NCBI RefSeq assembly: GCF_001982605.1
Contig: NZ_MLCN01000013.1
Location: forward strand, 1-64,000
Reading direction: 5' to 3'
Source: Alkanindiges hydrocarboniclasticus
GTDB lineage: Bacteria; Pseudomonadota; Gammaproteobacteria; Pseudomonadales; Moraxellaceae
DNA: 64,000 nucleotides
Below the pieces are notes generated by a model, which worked only from the letters and a program-made list of their open reading frames with translations, was not told the DNA's origin and made no database searches. Below, piece after piece: positions 37,712 through 46,380 of this stretch. A program made the translations under genes and the position numbers. The stretch's first letter is position 1. Every line of letters starts with the position of its first letter.

Positions 37712-38509
37712 TTATGTAGGCTGTACGTTGTTTTTGGCGGGTTGCAAGGCAGCCGGTTTTTGATGGCGCGCAGTGGCTTGCAGCACAAAATCGATGGCAC
37801 GATTCAGCATGATATTGGCAGGCTTGAACACATCCAGTGAGGTATCCATGAGTTCATGGAATGACTGGATATACGTGCCGTCCTTGTTTTCCATGTCAGG
37901 CTTTTCTTCCAGAAACAGGGCCAGATTGATAGGCGTGATTTCCGGATGAAACTGAAAGGCCAGTACATTGTGTTGGTACTGATAGGCCTGCTTTGAACAC
38001 GCTGCACTACCAGCCAGCAGCACTGCTCCTTCGGGTAGCTCAAAGGTTTCGTTATGCCAGCTTAGGGCAATCAGGTCGTCAGGGAAATCAAAGATATGCT
38101 GTGAAGGGTCATGCTGCGCGGCACCATCGACCTTAAAAATAGACCACCAGCCAATTTCTTCATACTTGTTTTTATGAATGGGGGCGCCCAGGCTGCTGGC
38201 AATGAGCTGCCCACCCAGACATAAGCCAATAATCGGCTTGTCCTTGGCCATAAAGTCACGAATCCACTGTTTTTCCTGCTTTAGCCACGGATAGGTGGCT
38301 TCATCGTTGACACTCATGACCCCGCCCATAACAATCAGCAGGTCAATCTCATCGGTACTGGGCAGATGACTGGCCTGCTGCCCTTTTTCCAGTGCAAAAA
38401 ATTCGGTGTGGCTGAGTACAGCGCCTTTTTGTTTCAGGTAATGCTCCGGGCTGCCATAGCCTTCATGCAAGATGTGCTGGAAATAATGGACCCGTAGTGC
38501 TGTCTGCAT
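37712..38509 (-). CDS. Class I glutamine amidotransferase-like protein
   Basis: 265 residues. The GATase1 triad is complete: Cys97 in GLCLGGQ, His188 and Glu190 in FQFHPE. It is a stand-alone domain of the GMP-synthase-like or gamma-glutamyl hydrolase group, so it could transfer ammonia to an unknown partner or hydrolyse a gamma-glutamyl compound. GGAGG lies 8 bases before the ATG at 38509. Divergent from the trans-sulfuration gene. The last 30 residues are a polar tail. Substrate unknown. Confidence 0.85.
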   Translation of the reverse strand: MQTALRVHYFQHILHEGYGSPEHYLKQKGAVLSHTEFFALEKGQQASHLPSTDEIDLLIVMGGVMSVNDEATYPWLKQEKQWIRDFMAKDKPIIGLCLGGQLIASSLGAPIHKNKYEEIGWWSIFKVDGAAQHDPSQHIFDFPDDLIALSWHNETFELPEGAVLLAGSAACSKQAYQYQHNVLAFQFHPEITPINLALFLEEKPDMENKDGTYIQSFHELMDTSLDVFKPANIMLNRAIDFVLQATARHQKPAALQPAKNNVQPT

Positions 38510-38738
38510 CAGTTTTCCTCCGGCTGCTTAGTTAGATGTCTGAACTCATGACTAAAACGATCATTAGAACATGAGCCATTTTGTGACTGTGTTATCTTTA
38601 CAGACAAAACCGTTGCCAAATTGCAGCCTATTCTTAATGTTGTTTTCTGTATGGCCCACAAAAATAAAGCACGGTTAAGCTTGCCAGAACAGCATTCTTT
38701 ATTTAGCGTGCAAACATATATTGCCTTATGGATTTGCC

Positions 38739-39962
38739 ATGCCGGATTCAGCCAGACCAAAAACCAGCATCCTAGCTGACATTCATGCAAGCACCCGCCT
38801 GATTCACCCTAATAAACAGGTTCCAGAAGGTTTTCGGGGTGTACAACCTGCCGTGTACCGTGCCTCTACCGTGTTTTTTGAATCTACACAGGCCATGCGC
38901 CAGCGTAACTGGCAGGATGATTATGACTATAGCTACGGGCTGCATGGCACCCCAACTACCTATGCACTGGCTGACCGGATTGCCGCACTTGAAGGGGGTG
39001 AGTACTGCATTTTGGCCCCCAGTGGTTTGTCTGCCATTAGCCTAGTGAACTTTACGTTTTTGCAGCAAGGTGATGAAGTTTGGCTACCAGATAATATTTA
39101 TGGCCCCAACAAGGATTTGATCAAGCAGCTTAAGGCGCAGTTTGGGATTGAATATTACCTGTATGACCCGCTGGATGTCAGCAGCTTTAAGCCTACGCCC
39201 AAGGCTAAACTGATCTGGCTGGAAGCGGCCGGGTCGGTGACACTGGAATTTCCCGACCTGTGCGGGCTGGTAAAAAAGGCACAGGCGGCCAATATTCTTA
39301 CCGTACTGGATAATACCTGGGGTGCCGGGCTGGCTTTTTGTCCGTTTGATTTTTCGGTTGAACACTTAAGTGTGGATATCAGTGTGCATGCCTTAACCAA
39401 ATATCCCAGCGGGGGTGCCGATGTACTGATGGGCAGTATGGTGACACGGCAACGTAAGCTGCATCTGGCGCTATTGCGTACCCACGCCTTACAGGGAATT
39501 GGCATTGGTGGCGATGATGCAGAGCGGATTATTCGCAGTCTGCCCAGTATCCAGCTGCGTTATGCCCAGCAGGATGACAATACCCGGCAACTGGCAGACT
39601 GGTTAAGCCAGCAGGATTGCTTTGCACACGTGCTGCACCCTGCCCTGCCCGATGCCGCAGGACATGCATTTTGGCAACAGGTGTGTGGTGTCAGCAATGG
39701 CGCAGCCGGACTAGTGAGTGTGCTGTTTAAGCCAGAGTTTTCACTAGAGCAGGTTGATGCATTTTGTGATGCCTTACAGCTATTTAAACTGGGTTATAGC
39801 TGGGGTGGCCCAGTGAGTCTCGTAATGCCCTATCAGTTAAATTCCATGCGGCAAATTAGCCCAACCTATAATGGTGTACTAGTTCGCTTTTGTATTGGAC
39901 TGGAGCATATTGAAGACCTTATTGCAGACATTAACCAAGCACTTTACAAATTATTAATATAA
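38739..39962 (+). CDS. metC: Cystathionine beta-lyase (PLP, Cys/Met metabolism)
   Basis: 407 residues of the Cys/Met-metabolism PLP family. The cofactor Lys221 lies in HALTKYPSGGADV; substrate and phosphate contacts include YSYGLHGTPTTYALADRIA and APSGLSAISL. The overall pattern, including WGGPVSLVMPY near the C-terminus, fits MetC-type cystathionine beta-lyases, which make homocysteine; other members of the family cannot be fully excluded. ATG 38739 is preferred over an in-frame TTG at 38721. No clear ribosome-binding site. Confidence 0.82.
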   Translation: MPDSARPKTSILADIHASTRLIHPNKQVPEGFRGVQPAVYRASTVFFESTQAMRQRNWQDDYDYSYGLHGTPTTYALADRIAALEGGEYCILAPSGLSAISLVNFTFLQQGDEVWLPDNIYGPNKDLIKQLKAQFGIEYYLYDPLDVSSFKPTPKAKLIWLEAAGSVTLEFPDLCGLVKKAQAANILTVLDNTWGAGLAFCPFDFSVEHLSVDISVHALTKYPSGGADVLMGSMVTRQRKLHLALLRTHALQGIGIGGDDAERIIRSLPSIQLRYAQQDDNTRQLADWLSQQDCFAHVLHPALPDAAGHAFWQQVCGVSNGAAGLVSVLFKPEFSLEQVDAFCDALQLFKLGYSWGGPVSLVMPYQLNSMRQISPTYNGVLVRFCIGLEHIEDLIADINQALYKLLI

Positions 39963-40021
39963 TTTTTTCAAATGGTTAATTAAATTTTACCAATCACTTA
40001 AAGAAATTATGGGATTAAATA

Positions 40022-40051
40022 TTGACAACAGGATTTCATAAAATGTATTTT
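40022..40051 (+). promoter_or_regulatory. Promoter of hmp
   Basis: TTGACA (40022-40027) and TATTTT (40046-40051) with an 18-base spacer. The -10 lies inside the NsrR operator, so bound NsrR would block RNA polymerase. Confidence 0.65.
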
Positions 40052-40062
40052 ATATACATCTT
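40040..40062. promoter_or_regulatory. NsrR operator upstream of hmp
   Basis: The 23-base imperfect palindrome is built from AAAATGTATTT and ATATACATCTT around one base. It agrees with the known NsrR site (two AAGATGyATTT half sites in inverted orientation). It overlaps the hmp -10, and nsrR is the next gene. Confidence 0.85.
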
Positions 40063-40086
40063 ATAGCACAGCCAGAGATGCTTGCC

Positions 40087-41301
40087 ATGTTAACCCAGAG
40101 CCAAAAAGATCTTGTTAAAGCCACTGTTCCTGTATTGCGTGAACATGGGGTTGCCTTAACCAGCTATTTTTATAACCGGATGCTGACCAATAACCCGGAC
40201 TTAAAAGAAACATTTAATCTGGCACATCAGCGCAGTGGCGCTCAGGCTCAGGCTTTGGCAGGCGCCGTACTGGCCTATGCCGAGAACATTGAAGACCCGT
40301 CTGTACTGGCTCCTGTGATTGAACTGGTGGCCCATAAGCATGTGAGCCTGAATATTCAGGCCCCGGATTACAATATTGTGGGTGAAAACCTGCTGCATTC
40401 CATTAGCGAAGTGCTGAAAGTACCGATGGAAGATGAACTGATTGCAGCATGGGCAGCGGCTTATGGGCAACTGGCCAATGTCTTTATTGAAACTGAACAA
40501 AAGATTTATCAGGAACATCAGCAAACCCAAGGCAGCTGGCTGGGCTGGCGCACCTTTAAAATTGCCAAAAAGGTCAAGGAAAGCAGCGAGATTACCTCGT
40601 TCTATCTGGTTCCCAGCGATGGGGGCAAACTGCCACCGCATCAGGCCGGACAATATATTTCGGTACGGGTGACTGTGCCTGAGCTGGGTCACAAGCAGCC
40701 TCGCCAGTACAGCTTATCGGATAGCCCGCGTGCGGATCATTTGCGCATTTCAGTAAAGCGTGAAGAAGCCCAAGGTGACAAAATTGGCGGCTGGGTATCC
40801 AATACCCTGCACAGCCTGCAGGAAAATGATGAGATTGAAGTCACTGCACCAACTGGTAATTTCTTCCTGTTTGATAGCACTAAGACCAATGTACTGATTA
40901 GTGGCGGTGTGGGCTTAACCCCAATGATTGCCATGCTGAATCATCTGGTGAGTCTGGACATGCCAAAGCCGGTACACTTTATTCATGCCTGTCGTGGTAG
41001 TCAGGTGCATGCCATGAAGCAGCACTTGCATGACTTAAAAACCCAGCAGCCCAATTTAAGCCTGTGGACGGCCTATGAGCAGCCGCAGGACAGTGATGTG
41101 CTGGGTCAGGATTACCACTGTGCCGGCCGTTTGAATCTGGCCGAGTTGCCTGCTGAACAATTGCCGGTAGATGCCGATTATTACCTGTGTGGTCCGATAC
41201 CGTTCATGCAGGAACAACATAAGGCACTGGTGGCACGCGGCATTAAACCTGAACAAATCCACAGTGAAGCCTTTGGCACTGGCGGGGTACACTTTAGCTA
41301 A
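40087..41301 (+). CDS. hmp: Flavohemoglobin, nitric oxide dioxygenase
   Basis: 404 residues. Converts NO and O2 to nitrate using NAD(P)H. The globin domain (1-140) has Tyr29, Gln53 and proximal His85, all at E. coli Hmp positions. The FAD/NAD domain follows, with RQYSLSDSP near 205 (FAD binding), GGVGLTPMIAML near 275 and the C-terminal YLCGPIPFM. ATG 40087 (MLTQSQKDL) aligns with family starts; an ATG 9 bases upstream is the alternative. Repression by NsrR is supported by the operator over its promoter. Confidence 0.96.
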   Translation: MLTQSQKDLVKATVPVLREHGVALTSYFYNRMLTNNPDLKETFNLAHQRSGAQAQALAGAVLAYAENIEDPSVLAPVIELVAHKHVSLNIQAPDYNIVGENLLHSISEVLKVPMEDELIAAWAAAYGQLANVFIETEQKIYQEHQQTQGSWLGWRTFKIAKKVKESSEITSFYLVPSDGGKLPPHQAGQYISVRVTVPELGHKQPRQYSLSDSPRADHLRISVKREEAQGDKIGGWVSNTLHSLQENDEIEVTAPTGNFFLFDSTKTNVLISGGVGLTPMIAMLNHLVSLDMPKPVHFIHACRGSQVHAMKQHLHDLKTQQPNLSLWTAYEQPQDSDVLGQDYHCAGRLNLAELPAEQLPVDADYYLCGPIPFMQEQHKALVARGIKPEQIHSEAFGTGGVHFS

Positions 41302-41368
41302 CAGTGTCTTCGCTTCTGATATTAAGCACAACTGCACTTTAGCGGATGGTGATTTAGTTATTCTGCGA

Positions 41369-41407
41369 GCAAGGGTTAATCTGTGATAGGATTAACCCTT
41401 GCTTTTA
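41369..41407 (+). terminator. Terminator after hmp
   Basis: A perfect 13-bp stem, GCAAGGGTTAATC with GATTAACCCTTGC, around an 8-base loop and followed by TTTTATG. Confidence 0.9.
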
Positions 41408-41462
41408 TGTTAAGCAACCTATTTTCTGTTTCTGTGTAATTTTAGGCTTGTGTACCTGAATC

Positions 41463-41927
41463 ATGCAATTAAACCGGTTTACCGATCTTGGCTTGCGGGT
41501 ACTGATTTACCTGACCCAGCCGGCCCGCTCAACCCCCTTTACCATCAGTGAGATGGCAGAGGAGCTTATGGTGTCGCATAACCATCTGGTGAAGGTAGTG
41601 CACTTTATGGGCAAGCAGGGCTGGGTACAAACCACGCGCGGTAAGGGCGGCGGCATTAGCCTTGCGCGGCCTGCCAGTGAATACCGCATGGGTGAGGCGA
41701 TTAAAATGCTGGAAAAAAACACCCAGAACCAACTGGTGGATTGTCACACAACGCCCTGTACCCTCATCAATATTTGTATCCTCAAGCCGGCACTGGATCA
41801 GGCCTTGCAGGTGTTTTTTGACTATCTGGATCAATACACACTGGCAGACATGATTAAAACACCGCTGCATCAAGCCATTAAGCACGATAACCGCATTCCG
41901 GTGCTGGACTTGCTGCTGGCGCAATAG
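41463..41927 (+). CDS. nsrR: NsrR, nitric-oxide-sensing Rrf2-family repressor
   Basis: 154 residues. The winged helix-turn-helix is at the N-terminus (MQLNRFTDLGLRVLIYL, then TISEMAEELMVSHNHLVKVV). Iron-sulfur ligands Cys94, Cys99 and Cys105 have the same spacing as in E. coli NsrR. NO damages the cluster and releases DNA. It lies directly downstream of hmp, which carries its operator, but a strong terminator separates the two, so it probably has its own promoter. IscR and RirA are excluded by the Cys spacing and context. Confidence 0.93.
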   Translation: MQLNRFTDLGLRVLIYLTQPARSTPFTISEMAEELMVSHNHLVKVVHFMGKQGWVQTTRGKGGGISLARPASEYRMGEAIKMLEKNTQNQLVDCHTTPCTLINICILKPALDQALQVFFDYLDQYTLADMIKTPLHQAIKHDNRIPVLDLLLAQ

Positions 41928-42092
41928 CGATGACCTGATCATTTGGACCGAGCAAGGCTAACCCAATCACCACGACAGGCCACGAAGAAAAAACACAGGC
42001 CGTGCAAAAGGCTTTATACTGCACCCAGATGATTTCTCACCTCATACCATCCCAGATAACACTCTCCTAGATCATTAGAGCCCTGTTTGACT

Positions 42093-42953
42093 ATGCGCCC
42101 TAAAGCCAGAATACCCAAGTTTCAGCGTCACGACTTCAAGCCGATTTCTTACGCCAAAAAAGAAGATACGGCCACCTCTGCCTATGCCAGCAGCGCCCTG
42201 AACTGGTTGCGCAAGGCCGAGTTTTTAATGAGCGCACCCAAGCTGAACCTGTGTGTGGAAGACAGCGGCTTTGAGATTGCCTTTGCGGGCCGCTCCAATG
42301 CCGGCAAGTCCAGCGCCATTAACTGCATTACCGATCAAAATCAATTGGCGCGCGCATCCAAACGTCCGGGTCGTACCCAGATGATCAACTTTTTTAGTCT
42401 GGGCAATCCCGACCAGCGTCTGGTTGATTTGCCCGGCTATGGCTATGCCGCCGTACCGGAAGAAATGAAAAAAGTCTGGCAAAAAGAGCTACAGAATTAC
42501 CTGATTGAACGCAAAAGCCTGACGGGTCTGGTACTGCTGATGGATGTGCGTCATCCCTTAAAGGACTTTGACCGCATGATGCTGGAATGGGCCAAAGATC
42601 GTAACCTGTTTGTGCATATCCTGCTGACCAAAGCGGACAAGCTCAATCGTGGGCCAGCCAGCACTGTATTGCTGGAAGTGAAAAAAGAACTCAAAAAAAT
42701 GAAGCTGGATTTTTCCATTCAGCTGTTTTCATCGTTAAGCAAGCTGGGTCTGGAAGAACTGGCCATGGTGATGGCTGGCCGCCTGAACTATGTGGTGGAT
42801 GAGAATGGCAAGCCGATTAATCCGATGGAAAATACCCTGGATATTCAGGAAATCAGCTTGCTTCATCCCGATATTAATAGTGATGCCTCAGGGCTTGAAG
42901 GCATTAATATTGACGATATTCCCGAAGTGGGTGATGAGGATCTGGATGAGTAA
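42093..42953 (+). CDS. engB: Ribosome-assembly GTPase EngB (YihA/YsxC)
   Basis: 286 residues. Essential GTPase for large-subunit assembly. G1 is GRSNAGKSS (residues 66-74), G2 region RPGRTQ, G3 DLPGYG, G4 TKAD. The core matches the usual 200-residue protein, but there are about 45 extra N-terminal residues and an acidic C-terminal tail of about 45 residues rich in Asp, Glu and Ile. ATG 42093 is preferred over TTG 42087. A TATACT hexamer at 42015-42020 may be its -10. Confidence 0.93.
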   Translation: MRPKARIPKFQRHDFKPISYAKKEDTATSAYASSALNWLRKAEFLMSAPKLNLCVEDSGFEIAFAGRSNAGKSSAINCITDQNQLARASKRPGRTQMINFFSLGNPDQRLVDLPGYGYAAVPEEMKKVWQKELQNYLIERKSLTGLVLLMDVRHPLKDFDRMMLEWAKDRNLFVHILLTKADKLNRGPASTVLLEVKKELKKMKLDFSIQLFSSLSKLGLEELAMVMAGRLNYVVDENGKPINPMENTLDIQEISLLHPDINSDASGLEGINIDDIPEVGDEDLDE

Positions 42954-43002
42954 ACGATAGTGTATGAAAATGAAATAGATACTTTAATATTTATTTCATT
43001 TC

Positions 43003-44118
43003 TCATCGCTCACTCTCCCCTATCATCTCAATGACCCACACTTCCGATTGTGATCCCAAGCGAAACGGGACGCCCCAAAAGCCAAAACCTGAGCTGACCA
43101 CCACATGGGTATTGCGGATTTTCTTATAGCCATACGCCACAGTATTTAAGTATTTTACAATAAAATTGGCGGGGAAAATCTGCCCATTGTGAGTATGGCC
43201 GGATACCTGCAAATCAACCGGTAACTGGCTGTTTTCATGAATACCACTGGGCCGATGATCCATCACAATGATGGGTTGATTCAGGTTTGCAGGCATTAAT
43301 TCCGTGGTGGCTTTGCGATTGCCCACCATATCATCCAGTCGTCCGGCCAGCCAGACCTGATTATTGACCAGCACGCTTTCATCAATCAGCACCTGTACAC
43401 CGGCCTGCCGCAGTGCATCAGTGATTTGTGCCCGATTGCCATACAAGTCATGGTTACCCAAGGTGGCATATACACCAAGCGGCACCTGATCCACCAATTG
43501 CTGCAAGTTTTTCTGCATCTGGCGGGCCTGATAATGCTTAATGTCATCATCCATAATATCGCCCGGCATCAACAGCAGCTGCACTTTTTCACGCTGAACA
43601 ATGTCACTTAGTTGATCCAGTTGCCGGTTGCCCACCAGCAGGCCCAAGTGCAAATCCGAAACCATGCCAATGCGTAGCGGTGTGTCTAATGGTTTGGTAG
43701 TAGTAATACGTAGCCTGCGCACAATAGGGCTATACGCGTTATAAATGCTGAGACCAACCAGCCCTGTAAAGCCCAGTACCATTAGCAGCAGTACGCCATA
43801 ATTCTGGTAAAATGGCTGTTGATACAGGGCATCCATGCCATAGCCAAGCATGATGTTGACTAGTACCACGGCAATGGTGGTTAAAATTACCAGCCACAAT
43901 AGCGTCAGCCATGTCATGGCAATTTTAAGACCCAAGCTAAAAATCCGCAGGATCGCTACCAGCAATAAGCCATTGCTGATGGCAAACAGGCTCCATAACA
44001 GATACTGCGCCAGTTGCGGGCTTAACATACTGGCAAAGCCCCAGCGCAAGCCCTGTGCTGCGGCATAAGTAAACAGCTCAAACAATACCACCAGAATTCC
44101 TACAAACAGCCAGCGCAT
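43003..44118 (-). CDS. Membrane-anchored metallophosphoesterase
   Basis: 371 residues. Four hydrophobic segments in the first 135 residues anchor a calcineurin-like phosphoesterase domain with all metal motifs: SDLHLG, GDIMDD, GNHDLYG, and GHTHNGQ. The layout resembles YkuE-type enzymes that act on lipid-linked phosphates, but the substrate is unknown. The membrane part is larger than in YkuE. It is downstream of the broken GNAT gene on the same strand, 36 bases apart. Confidence 0.85.
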   Translation of the reverse strand: MRWLFVGILVVLFELFTYAAAQGLRWGFASMLSPQLAQYLLWSLFAISNGLLLVAILRIFSLGLKIAMTWLTLLWLVILTTIAVVLVNIMLGYGMDALYQQPFYQNYGVLLLMVLGFTGLVGLSIYNAYSPIVRRLRITTTKPLDTPLRIGMVSDLHLGLLVGNRQLDQLSDIVQREKVQLLLMPGDIMDDDIKHYQARQMQKNLQQLVDQVPLGVYATLGNHDLYGNRAQITDALRQAGVQVLIDESVLVNNQVWLAGRLDDMVGNRKATTELMPANLNQPIIVMDHRPSGIHENSQLPVDLQVSGHTHNGQIFPANFIVKYLNTVAYGYKKIRNTHVVVSSGFGFWGVPFRLGSQSEVWVIEMIGESER

Positions 44119-44154
44119 GCATTTTCTCTTGTTAAGGTTTTAAATCTGGAACAT

Positions 44155-44568
44155 CTAGGACTTGCGATTTCGCTCCATCGCCAGCGTAGACACTTCAAAG
44201 CCCAGTTTCTCAAAAAAATTGGCTGAGCCTTCACGTCCTGCACGCAGTACCCATGTTGCATTGGGTGCGCTATTGATCACAGCCTGCACCAAATCACGGC
44301 CCATCCCCCGATTGCGATGAGCTGGCGCAACCACCAGCATGGAAATATAGCCATTCGACAAGCCATCGGTGATTGCACGAATATAGCCAATCACCTACCC
44401 CTCATGTAGCGCAATAAAGTTACATGACGAGGCATTCACCAAGGCGTCAAACTGCTCAAGGCTGGTAATCCGCTGCGACCAGCCATTGTCCTGTAGAAGC
44501 GCATACGCGGCCTGCCGGTAAGCGACATCACATTCATCTGCTGTTAAGCTGCGTATTTCGGTTTGCAT
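44155..44568 (-). pseudogene. GNAT acetyltransferase broken by in-frame TAG
   Basis: From ATG at 44568 the frame runs MQTEIRSLTADECDVAYRQA onward, hits TAG at codon 58 (44397-44395) after IALHEG, and continues without shift as [16 protein letters not shown] to TAG at 44155. The second part holds the acetyl-CoA motif [16 protein letters not shown] (R/QxxGxG/A). The full 137-codon frame is one intact GNAT domain with a single stop, probably CAG (Gln) to TAG. The downstream part could start at GTG 44394 but would lack the first strands of the fold. Either a pseudogene or a sequence error. Confidence 0.75.
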
Positions 44569-44610
44569 GGGTTTATACTCAGTGTTTGCCTTTCATTGCC
44601 GAGGTTAATC

Positions 44611-44868
44611 ATGCAGGCCACGACATTTTCAGAGGCTGAAAAAAGCCTGATTGTGGAAAAAATCCAGCGCTACTTCAATCAAGAGTTAGGTCAGGATATT
44701 GGTGGCTTTGATGCTGAATTCCTGCTGGATTTTTTTGCTGTGGAAATTGGTCATTTCTTTTATAACCGCGGACTGTATGATGCCCAAGCCATCTTAAGCC
44801 AAAAAATGGATGACCTGAGCGATGCTATTTATCAACTGGAAAAACCTACTGATTTTTCAGCGCGCTAA
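44611..44868 (+). CDS. DUF2164 family protein
   Basis: 85 residues. YFNQELGQDIGGFDAEFLLDFFAVEIGHFFYNRGLYDAQ is the family pattern, listed here as YFNQELGQDIG, then FLLDFFAVEIG, then YNRGLYDA. Small acidic cytoplasmic protein with no known activity. ATG 44611 has GAGG 6 bases upstream; an in-frame start at 44563 is rejected. Divergent from the GNAT pseudogene and convergent with the symporter, with a 6-base gap. Confidence 0.82.
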   Translation: MQATTFSEAEKSLIVEKIQRYFNQELGQDIGGFDAEFLLDFFAVEIGHFFYNRGLYDAQAILSQKMDDLSDAIYQLEKPTDFSAR

Positions 44869-44874
44869 CTTATA

Positions 44875-46173
44875 TTAATCCAGTGGCGGCGAAGGTGTGG
44901 TTTGAACTGCTGCTGTACTTTGGGTTGCTGCGTTGTCCAGTCCGGCAAAACGCTGTACCACCACACTAATCATCATATCGCCCTGCACATTTACCACGGT
45001 GCGCACCGTATCCAGAATACGGTCAATGGGCAATAAAATCGCCACGGCTTCAGCAGGTAGGCCCACTGATTGCAATACCATAATCATGGTCACCATACCG
45101 GCACTGGGAATGCCCGGTGCGCCAAGGGACGCAATCATGGCGGTCAGGCACACAATAACCTGCTGGCCAATGCTTAAATCCATTCCCACCAGATTGGCAA
45201 TAAACAAGGCGGCCGCCGCTTCATACAATGCCGTGCCATCCATGTTCATTTGTGAACCCAGCGGGACTACAAAGCCCACCACGCCCGGATTAACCCCCAG
45301 ATTTTGCTCGGCACAGCGCATGCTCACCGGCATGGTGGCTGAGCTGGAACTGGTTGCAAATGCAGTAATCAGTGCAGGCCGCGCTCCCCGAAAAAATCTT
45401 AGCGGCGACATTCTGCCAAAAATCCATAACAGGGCGGGCAGCACCACCAGACCATGAAAAATAGTACTGCCAGTCACCACCACAGCAAATGTGGCAAGAC
45501 TGCCCAGTACATCCAGACTTTCGCTGGCAATCAGTTTGGCCATTAAGGCAAAAATACCAATGGGTGCCAGCCACATAATCCAGCTAACTATTTGCATAAT
45601 GAGCTGAAATGACTGTTTAAAAAAACCATGAATAACCTGATAGCGCGGGCCACCAGCCACCAGTGCCGCACCAACCAGCAAGGCAAACACCACCACGGCC
45701 AGTACATTATTTTCCGCCATGGCCTTAAAGGGATTTACCAGTACGCCATTAATAAACTGGCCAATAAACTCAGAGGGAGAAAACTGCTGCTTGACCTCAA
45801 AGCCACTCATGGCCTGCTGGAACAGCTCAATACGCAAGCCCTGCCCCGGCTCAAACAGGTGTGCACAGATAATTCCCAAGCTTACCGCCAGCGTGGTGGT
45901 GGTGAGACAACACAGCAGCGTGACTTTCCATACCCGGTGGATTTGTGCATGCGCCTGCAAATTGGCCACACCAACCACAATAGAGGTAAAAATCAGTGGA
46001 ATTAAAATGAGTTTAAGCAGGCCAATAAAAATACTGCTGGCAATGCCCAGACCATACATGCTGGCCTGATAAATGACAGAATCAGCAGCAAGCTGGGTAA
46101 GCAGTACGCCAAAAACAATGCCCAGTAACGCAGCAACAAAAATTTGGGTATTTAATGATTTTATCCACGGCAT
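44875..46173 (-). CDS. Dicarboxylate/amino acid:cation symporter (DAACS)
   Basis: 432 residues of the DctA/GltP family, inner membrane uptake of glutamate, aspartate or C4-dicarboxylates with Na+ or H+. Eight helices and two re-entrant loops; family marks are the serine-rich ATSSSSATMPVS loop, NMDGTALYEAA, and the substrate-binding PIDRILDTVRTVVNVQGD near residue 380. Single gene. Substrate cannot be fixed from sequence alone. Confidence 0.9.
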   Translation of the reverse strand: MPWIKSLNTQIFVAALLGIVFGVLLTQLAADSVIYQASMYGLGIASSIFIGLLKLILIPLIFTSIVVGVANLQAHAQIHRVWKVTLLCCLTTTTLAVSLGIICAHLFEPGQGLRIELFQQAMSGFEVKQQFSPSEFIGQFINGVLVNPFKAMAENNVLAVVVFALLVGAALVAGGPRYQVIHGFFKQSFQLIMQIVSWIMWLAPIGIFALMAKLIASESLDVLGSLATFAVVVTGSTIFHGLVVLPALLWIFGRMSPLRFFRGARPALITAFATSSSSATMPVSMRCAEQNLGVNPGVVGFVVPLGSQMNMDGTALYEAAAALFIANLVGMDLSIGQQVIVCLTAMIASLGAPGIPSAGMVTMIMVLQSVGLPAEAVAILLPIDRILDTVRTVVNVQGDMMISVVVQRFAGLDNAATQSTAAVQTTPSPPLD

Positions 46174-46299
46174 GGCATAGACCTATCGCATAAACCAGTG
46201 TTTAGCTTTTAAAGTATGCAGGCATCATGGCGAGTTTTGGCTGAGCTGTAAAATATTTTTTTGCTGCAAAGTTTTTATGGTGATCCTTTAAAAACAATA

Positions 46300-46335
46300 A
46301 AAAAGCCATTCCGGTGAACTCAGGAATGGCTTTTT
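46300..46335 (-). terminator. Terminator after tesB
   Basis: AAAAAGCCATTCC and GGAATGGCTTTTT pair perfectly over 13 bp around a 10-base loop. It follows the tesB stop on the minus strand. Confidence 0.88.
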
Positions 46336-46380
46336 AAAATTATTAGCTGTTTATTAAGCTACAGCGTCCGCATAGACGGC

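Noticed and set aside
44395-44397. TAG as pyrrolysine, or the TGA at 330-332 as selenocysteine
   Set aside because: No hairpin of the right kind follows, neither family uses these residues, and no supporting machinery is seen; nonsense mutation or sequence error is simpler.
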